Shown piece by piece: positions 15,491 through 19,186 of a DNA stretch of 19,186 bases. The stretch is from contig JAGTUZ010000212.1 of NCBI GenBank assembly GCA_018224415.1, forward strand, positions 1 through 19,186, in the 5' to 3' direction. The notes beneath the pieces were generated by a model. The model searched no databases, had not been told where the DNA came from, and was given only the letters and a program-made list of their open reading frames with translations. The stretch is from Bacteroidota bacterium (GTDB lineage: Bacteria > Bacteroidota > Ignavibacteria > SZUA-365). Position 1 is the first letter of the stretch. Every line of letters starts with the position of its first letter. The position numbers were made by a program, and so were the translations under genes.

Positions 15491-15525
15491 TCTGGCAGCG
15501 ACTCCACCTGAGGCGGACAGGATAC

Positions 15526-15894
15526 CTACTTGACTTCCCAGGTCACATCACCCGAGGACGAGGTAACCGTATGTTCGAAGTCGAAAGCGGCCGGCCCCGT
15601 GCCGGCACGGGAAAGCCGGAACGTGTACGTCGTTCCGATGTCAAGCGGATTGATGCGATACGTGGCGCCGGACGGAGCCACACCAACCTTCGCGAAGGCA
15701 TCCCCCGCGGACGAAGGCTTCTGCCAGACATCATAGTCATGCGGCATCTTGTTGGTAATCAGCAACCCGAAGGTCGTGGGTCCCGTGGGAGTGTCATCGT
15801 CTCCCCCGCAGCCCGCCAGCAGCAGCGGAAGCGCGAACAGCAATACCGAAAGTACAATCACGTGAACTCGGGAAAACAGTCCGTCAATACGCAT
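15526..15894 (-). CDS. small lipoprotein of unknown function
   Basis: The 122-aa product begins at ATG 15894, 8 nt after a GAGG ribosome site. A lipoprotein signal peptide ends in LLLAGC with Cys29, followed by an acidic GGDDD stretch that is common after exported lipobox Cys residues in Bacteroidota. The mature part (about 40-122) looks like a small beta-sandwich: FGLLITNKMPHDYDVWQ, TYRINPLDIGTTYTFRL, AFDFEHTVTSSSGDVTWEV. No family is recognised. It has its own promoter. The next gene starts 93 nt downstream with a separate promoter, so co-transcription is not needed. Confidence 0.75.
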   Translation of the reverse strand: MRIDGLFSRVHVIVLSVLLFALPLLLAGCGGDDDTPTGPTTFGLLITNKMPHDYDVWQKPSSAGDAFAKVGVAPSGATYRINPLDIGTTYTFRLSRAGTGPAAFDFEHTVTSSSGDVTWEVK

Positions 15895-15923
15895 GCGAAA
15901 ATCCTCGGTGTTGTCTGGACGGA

Positions 15924-15952
15924 AAGATATGTTCGAGGGGGATATCCGACAA
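15924..15952 (-). promoter_or_regulatory. sigma70-type promoter of the small lipoprotein gene
   Basis: TTGTCG (15952-15947) and TATCTT (15929-15924) on the minus strand are separated by 17 nt. The leader would be about 23 nt. Confidence 0.6.
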
Positions 15953-15991
15953 ACACGGGAGCCACGCGCTCCACCGCGGCAGGCCGTCCTC

Positions 15992-16020
15992 TTGACTTTA
16001 CGGGAAAAACTCGGTATATC
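15992..16020 (+). promoter_or_regulatory. sigma70-type promoter of the ybaK-like gene
   Basis: TTGACT (15992-15997) and TATATC (16015-16020) on the plus strand are separated by 17 nt. It is divergent from, and separate from, the lipoprotein promoter; the leader is about 79 nt. Confidence 0.65.
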
Positions 16021-16105
16021 GAACCACACACTCTTTTTCGCCACCATCCTCCCTTCCTCCCGCAGCGAACGCCGGGACAGGGCGGTATTTCCGATGGAGG
16101 ATCCC

Positions 16106-16573
16106 ATGCCTGTACAGCGTCTCAAGGAATCCCTTGACAGGGAAGGCATCAAGTACGTGTCGATCCTGCACTCGCCGGCCTACACCGCCCAGGAAGTGGC
16201 ACAGTCCGCGCACATTTCTGGCGATGAAATGGCGAAGTGCGTGATGATCAAGGTCGACGGCAAGATGGCCATGGCCGTGCTCCCGGCGTCCTATCAGGTG
16301 GACTTCGGGCTGCTGCGCGAAGCCATCGGCGCTGACCATGTCACGCTTGCGCGCGAGCGTGACTTCCAGGATCTCTTCCCGCAGTGCGAACTCGGCGCCA
16401 TGCCGCCGTTCGGCAACCTCTACGGCATGCCCGTCTACGTGGCGCAGAAACTGACCGAAGACGACGTCATCTCGTTCAACGCGGGCACGCATCGCGAATT
16501 GATCCGGCTGTTGTACACCGACTATGCGCGTCTCGCGCAACCAAGAGTCATCAAGTTTTCCGTACACGAGTGA
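16106..16573 (+). CDS. YbaK/ProX-type aminoacyl-tRNA deacylase
   Basis: The 155-aa protein is a single YbaK/EbsC (INS-like) editing domain, which hydrolyses mischarged aminoacyl-tRNA. Visible family features are HSPAYTAQEVAQSAHISGDEMAKCVMIKV with the functional-type Lys (K44), LGAMPPFGNLYGMPVYV and SFNAGTHRELIRLLYTDYARLAQP. The amino acid that is edited (for example Ala or Cys on tRNA-Pro) cannot be told. The ATG at 16106 is preceded by GGAGG at 5 nt; an in-frame ATG 12 nt upstream overlaps that site and is less likely. It is a single-gene unit that converges on the FG-GAP gene. Confidence 0.88.
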   Translation: MPVQRLKESLDREGIKYVSILHSPAYTAQEVAQSAHISGDEMAKCVMIKVDGKMAMAVLPASYQVDFGLLREAIGADHVTLARERDFQDLFPQCELGAMPPFGNLYGMPVYVAQKLTEDDVISFNAGTHRELIRLLYTDYARLAQPRVIKFSVHE

Positions 16574-16578
16574 TCATC

Positions 16579-16694
16579 AGGAGAGGGGAAAGGAAGAAAG
16601 GGGAAAGGAATGCGTATCCGTGAACGGACGAGCGTCATTCCTTTCCCCTTTCCCCTTTCCCTTTTCCCCTTTCCCTTTTCCCCTTTCCCCTCTC
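16579..16694. repeat. purine/pyrimidine tract: 7-bp tandem repeat with inverted arm
   Basis: At 16642-16690 seven TTTCCCC-type units (two read TTTCCCT) run in exact 7-bp register; the minus strand therefore carries seven runs of 3-4 G spaced by AAA or AAAA, a strong G-quadruplex candidate. At 16579-16610 the plus strand is a matching all-purine arm (GGGGAAAGGAA type), with a 27-nt mixed loop between them. The block fills nearly the whole convergent gap between the ybaK-like and FG-GAP genes. Confidence 0.85.
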
Positions 16695-16696
16695 GT

Positions 16697-18679
16697 CTAT
16701 CTCCCAACAATCACCGGACGCGAGACCATGTTCCCGCCTTGCGTCACGCGCAGCATGTAGACGCCGGGGACAAGGCCACGCACCGGCAGTGCAAGCGTAT
16801 GCGATGTCGCCGCGCTGGCGTCGACGTCACGCACGAGGCCTGTTTCCCTGCCGAGGATGTCACTGAGCGACAGGCGTACCGGTGTCGATGCCGCGGCGTC
16901 GATCGTGACCTGCAGAAGATCGGACGCCGGCTGGGGCCAGGGAGCGCGAAGCTGCAATGCGATTGCACGCGCGGGAGGGCGAACGGTGTTGGGACCTTCG
17001 TCGATGAACAGCGAAATTCCACCGTGGCCGTCGGTGACGATGATATCCGGACGCCCGTCGAGATTCAGATCGAACACCATGGGCTCCGCGCGCTGGGGAA
17101 CCGAGATGGTCGAAATCTCCGACTGCTGGAGATCGAACTGCGCCGTATGCGGGTCCGCCTGTTCGTAGTGACGGAGCTTGCCGCCTCCGTCACCAAGCAG
17201 CATGTCCAGCAGACCATCGCCGTCGAGATCGTGGAAGCAAAGGGCATGCTGATAACCGGATGGACGCATCCATTCACTGCTCACGGAAAGGAATGTCGTC
17301 GAGTTGGCGGCGTCCGCCTCGTACCGCGCGATCCCACCCTTTTCCGCGCCGAGCAGCATGTCCAGCCGTCCATTGGCGTCAATGTCGGCAAAACACAGAA
17401 ACGCGGGAAAGGTGACGTCCGGCAGAAAGCGATTGGTGACCAGATCGAACAGGAACGGTTCGCCCTCGCGCTGGCGATAGTGCTCGATGCCTCCCCTGAG
17501 CCTGGCGATGAACAGATCCAGTCGTCCGTCGGCATCGATGTCGTGAACGGTGAATTTCTCGTAGATACCGACCGTGATCCCGGCGAGCACGCCAAGGTTT
17601 TCCTGTGTATAACTGCCTGGCTGCCGCTGGCGGAAATGTCTGACTGGAAGTGGATTTTCATCGGATTCGAACGGAACTTCCGAACGCAGGATATCGAGAC
17701 GACCATCGCCGTCCAGATCCACGATGGCGGCCGAGTTTTTCATCCCCAGATCCCAGGTCCCGAGGACGTTCTCATGCTGCATCGTCCAGCCGTCGAGCGC
17801 GGCGGGCGAAGGCTGACGGTAATGCCGCACATGGCCTCCCTTGGTACCGACGAGCAGGTCGAGCAGACCGTCGCCGTCCAGGTCCGCGACAGTGCAGACG
17901 GCGTTCTCCGCGTCCGTGATCCCGCTCCAGGTGTCCGTGACGAGAATGAACGAATCCCTGACTGCCGCATCCTGACGGTATAAATGAATGTTCCAATCCT
18001 GACCACCGGCAAGCATCTCCAGCAGCCCGTCCCCGTCAAGGTCCAACAGCAACGGAGCATGGTAGTATTGCGGCCAGAACGCATAGGCAATATTCCTCGC
18101 CTTCGTGAACGTCAATCCGTGACGCGAAGACTGGATATGGCGCTGCGTGTAACTCTGGGCGCTGCCTATCAGCAAATCCTGCAGCCCGTCTCCGTCGAGA
18201 TCCCCGAACCAGATGCGACAGGCCGACCCGGCATCGATCCCACCGAGATGATCATCGATCAATTCGTACCGGGCGCTTCCCGGTGCGTCTTCCTCATACC
18301 AATTGACGCGCGAGGCATTGGCCAGCAACATGTCCCGACGGTCGTCTCCGTCGAGATCGACGAAAATTGGTGCGCTCCGATCGTTACTTTTCGGGGTCAG
18401 GAAATCCCGCTCGATGCGCCGGAAGGTTGTCGCGCCAGCCGCGCTCTGCTCCCATCGTCCCAGTCCTGGATCGTCGCTGCCCACGACAAGGTCCAGCAGT
18501 CCGTTGCCGTCGAGATCGACGAGCGTCGGCGTCGCAAAGTTGATTCCCCTCGCCCAGCCGAAGTCTTCGACTTCCTGGTAATACTGCCCGTTCGCCGCTG
18601 CGCCGATGGAGAGAAACAGCAACAATGTGAACAATAATCGGCGTGCGGTGCCTCCATGTGCCCTTTCTACCTGCTTCAT
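16697..18679 (-). CDS. secreted FG-GAP (VCBS-like) repeat protein with T9SS-type sorting domain
   Basis: The 660-aa protein starts at ATG 18679, 8 nt after AGGAG; longer in-frame readings run into the 20-bp tandem repeat and lack a ribosome site. A signal peptide covers about 1-31. Ten calcium-binding FG-GAP-type motifs (DLDGDGLLDLLVG pattern) begin near residues 55, 108, 160, 213, 266, 321, 380, 432, 484 and 537, spaced by about 53 residues, which would build a beta-propeller-like shaft of seven or more blades. Residues about 577-660 match a type A T9SS C-terminal domain: APWPQPASDLL, LSDILGRETG, VPGVYMLRV. No catalytic domain is present, so it is probably a cell-surface or released adhesion-type protein. 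The motif count is by eye. Confidence 0.88.
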   Translation of the reverse strand: MKQVERAHGGTARRLLFTLLLFLSIGAAANGQYYQEVEDFGWARGINFATPTLVDLDGNGLLDLVVGSDDPGLGRWEQSAAGATTFRRIERDFLTPKSNDRSAPIFVDLDGDDRRDMLLANASRVNWYEEDAPGSARYELIDDHLGGIDAGSACRIWFGDLDGDGLQDLLIGSAQSYTQRHIQSSRHGLTFTKARNIAYAFWPQYYHAPLLLDLDGDGLLEMLAGGQDWNIHLYRQDAAVRDSFILVTDTWSGITDAENAVCTVADLDGDGLLDLLVGTKGGHVRHYRQPSPAALDGWTMQHENVLGTWDLGMKNSAAIVDLDGDGRLDILRSEVPFESDENPLPVRHFRQRQPGSYTQENLGVLAGITVGIYEKFTVHDIDADGRLDLFIARLRGGIEHYRQREGEPFLFDLVTNRFLPDVTFPAFLCFADIDANGRLDMLLGAEKGGIARYEADAANSTTFLSVSSEWMRPSGYQHALCFHDLDGDGLLDMLLGDGGGKLRHYEQADPHTAQFDLQQSEISTISVPQRAEPMVFDLNLDGRPDIIVTDGHGGISLFIDEGPNTVRPPARAIALQLRAPWPQPASDLLQVTIDAAASTPVRLSLSDILGRETGLVRDVDASAATSHTLALPVRGLVPGVYMLRVTQGGNMVSRPVIVGR

Positions 18680-19032
18680 GAGTTGACTCCTGAAAATGTG
18701 CTTCTCATTCGTGGGATGTGTGGTGTATTTGTGCGGTGTTTTCGTGCGGCATGCGGTGTTTTCGTGCGGCATGCGGTGTATTCATGCGGCATGCGGTGTT
18801 TTCGTGCGGTGTGCGGTGCATGGAGAAACACTCCGGCTGCGCCGTGCGCATGAGAGCAGGACATGATTCCGCCGTCGGTTTCCCTGAAACAGCGGGGTGC
18901 CACCTGGTGGCCCGGTATGAGGATATGTGACTCCGTATATCTGTATAGTGCAAACATGCGTCGGTTTGATGAAAAAGGCAAGTCCGTGCTTCCCGGATTT
19001 TCGATAATCTCGCTGTCCTCGTACATTGGGGG
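18680..19032. other. 353-nt divergent intergenic region
   Basis: It lies between the starts of the FG-GAP gene (minus) and prfC (plus). The left third carries a 20-bp tandem repeat. The rest (18824-19032) has a GCCACC-T-GGTGGC palindrome near 18900 and a TATAGT at 18944-18949 that could be a -10 for prfC, but no fitting -35. I find no convincing gene here; small open frames have no ribosome sites. Confidence 0.6.
18720..18823. repeat. 20-bp tandem repeat, about 4.5 copies
   Basis: The unit GCGGTGTTTTCGTGCGGCAT starts at 18733, 18753, 18773 and 18793, with a partial copy at 18813 and a degenerate one at about 18720. The first two copies are identical; the others differ at two positions each. 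Each junction forms a GCATGC palindrome or a variant. The unit length is not a multiple of 3, so it does not encode a repeat. Confidence 0.85.
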
Positions 19033-19186
19033 ATGGAAAAGCACGAACTCGAACGCCGGCGCACCTTCGGCATCATCAGCCACCCCGACGCGGGAAAGAC
19101 CACCCTCACCGAGAAACTCCTGCTTTTCGGCGGCGCCATCCACACCGCCGGCGCCGTGAAAAGCAACAAGATCCGCAAGACCGCGA
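19033..19186 (+). CDS. prfC: peptide chain release factor 3, N-terminal part (runs off right edge)
   Basis: The 51 visible codons start with ATG 19033 and match the RF3 N-terminus: RRRTFGIISHPDAGKTTLTEKLLLFGGAI, containing the G1 loop (HPDAGKTT) of a translational GTPase, followed by the typical TAGAVKSNK-type segment. RF3 recycles RF1/RF2 from the ribosome after peptide release. A GGGGG run directly precedes the ATG, closer than a normal ribosome site. The remainder, including G2-G5, lies outside the window. Confidence 0.93.
   Translation, partial: MEKHELERRRTFGIISHPDAGKTTLTEKLLLFGGAIHTAGAVKSNKIRKTA

Noticed and set aside
18680..18772. N-terminal extension of the FG-GAP protein into the tandem repeat
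   Set aside because: A good AGGAG site and a normal signal peptide support the ATG at 18679; the extension encodes repeat-derived residues and would mask the signal peptide.
18720..18823. CRISPR array
   Set aside because: The 20-bp units are directly adjacent with no spacers, and no cas genes are nearby.

Overview
The window is about 19 kb of GC-rich bacterial chromosome with dense, ordinary gene packing. It suggests a member of the Bacteroidota/Chlorobiota/Ignavibacteriota/Kapaibacteriota superphylum. Evidence for this: a secreted FG-GAP repeat protein ending in what looks like a type IX secretion (T9SS) sorting domain, a DUF7033-type polysaccharide deacetylase, an atpD-atpC pair standing apart from the other ATP synthase genes, and several lipoproteins with Bacteroidota-like lipoboxes. 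Assignment to a phylum inside that group is inference. There is no phage, IS, CRISPR array or clear genomic island.

Left part (1-3683, minus strand): a three-gene operon encodes an exported WD40 plus caspase-like protein, a FecR-like exported protein (coupled by an ATGA overlap) and a TPR-like lipoprotein cut by the window edge. Next come tRNA-Ser(UGA), with its own promoter and terminator, and an 81-codon orphan gene with a strong terminator. Then follow a polysaccharide deacetylase-like protein, an RlpA-like lipoprotein, mannose-1-phosphate guanylyltransferase, and atpC/atpD of F1 ATP synthase. A GH13 amylase-family protein that has lost most invariant catalytic residues ends the minus-strand block at 11636.

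Right part: a plus-strand lipoprotein with a trypsin-like domain (11935-13080) ends in a clean terminator. A minus-strand pair follows: an RlmI-type 23S rRNA methyltransferase and an EVE/PUA-like plus DUF3883-like protein. Then come a small lipoprotein, a divergent YbaK-type aminoacyl-tRNA deacylase, the FG-GAP/T9SS protein, and the 5' end of prfC (release factor 3) on the right edge.

Several promoters share one form, TTG at -35, a 17-bp spacer and TATNTT-like at -10, found by eye upstream of the tRNA, atpD, the amylase homologue, the small lipoprotein and ybaK. Intergenic regions carry unusual simple repeats: purine-rich 7-bp tandem repeats at three separate junctions, one a G-quadruplex/triplex-type tract between convergent genes, and a 20-bp tandem repeat upstream of the FG-GAP gene. 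The most interesting items are the exported caspase operon, the apparently dead GH13 protein, the nuclease-motif-broken DUF3883 protein beside an rRNA methyltransferase, and the heptamer repeat family.
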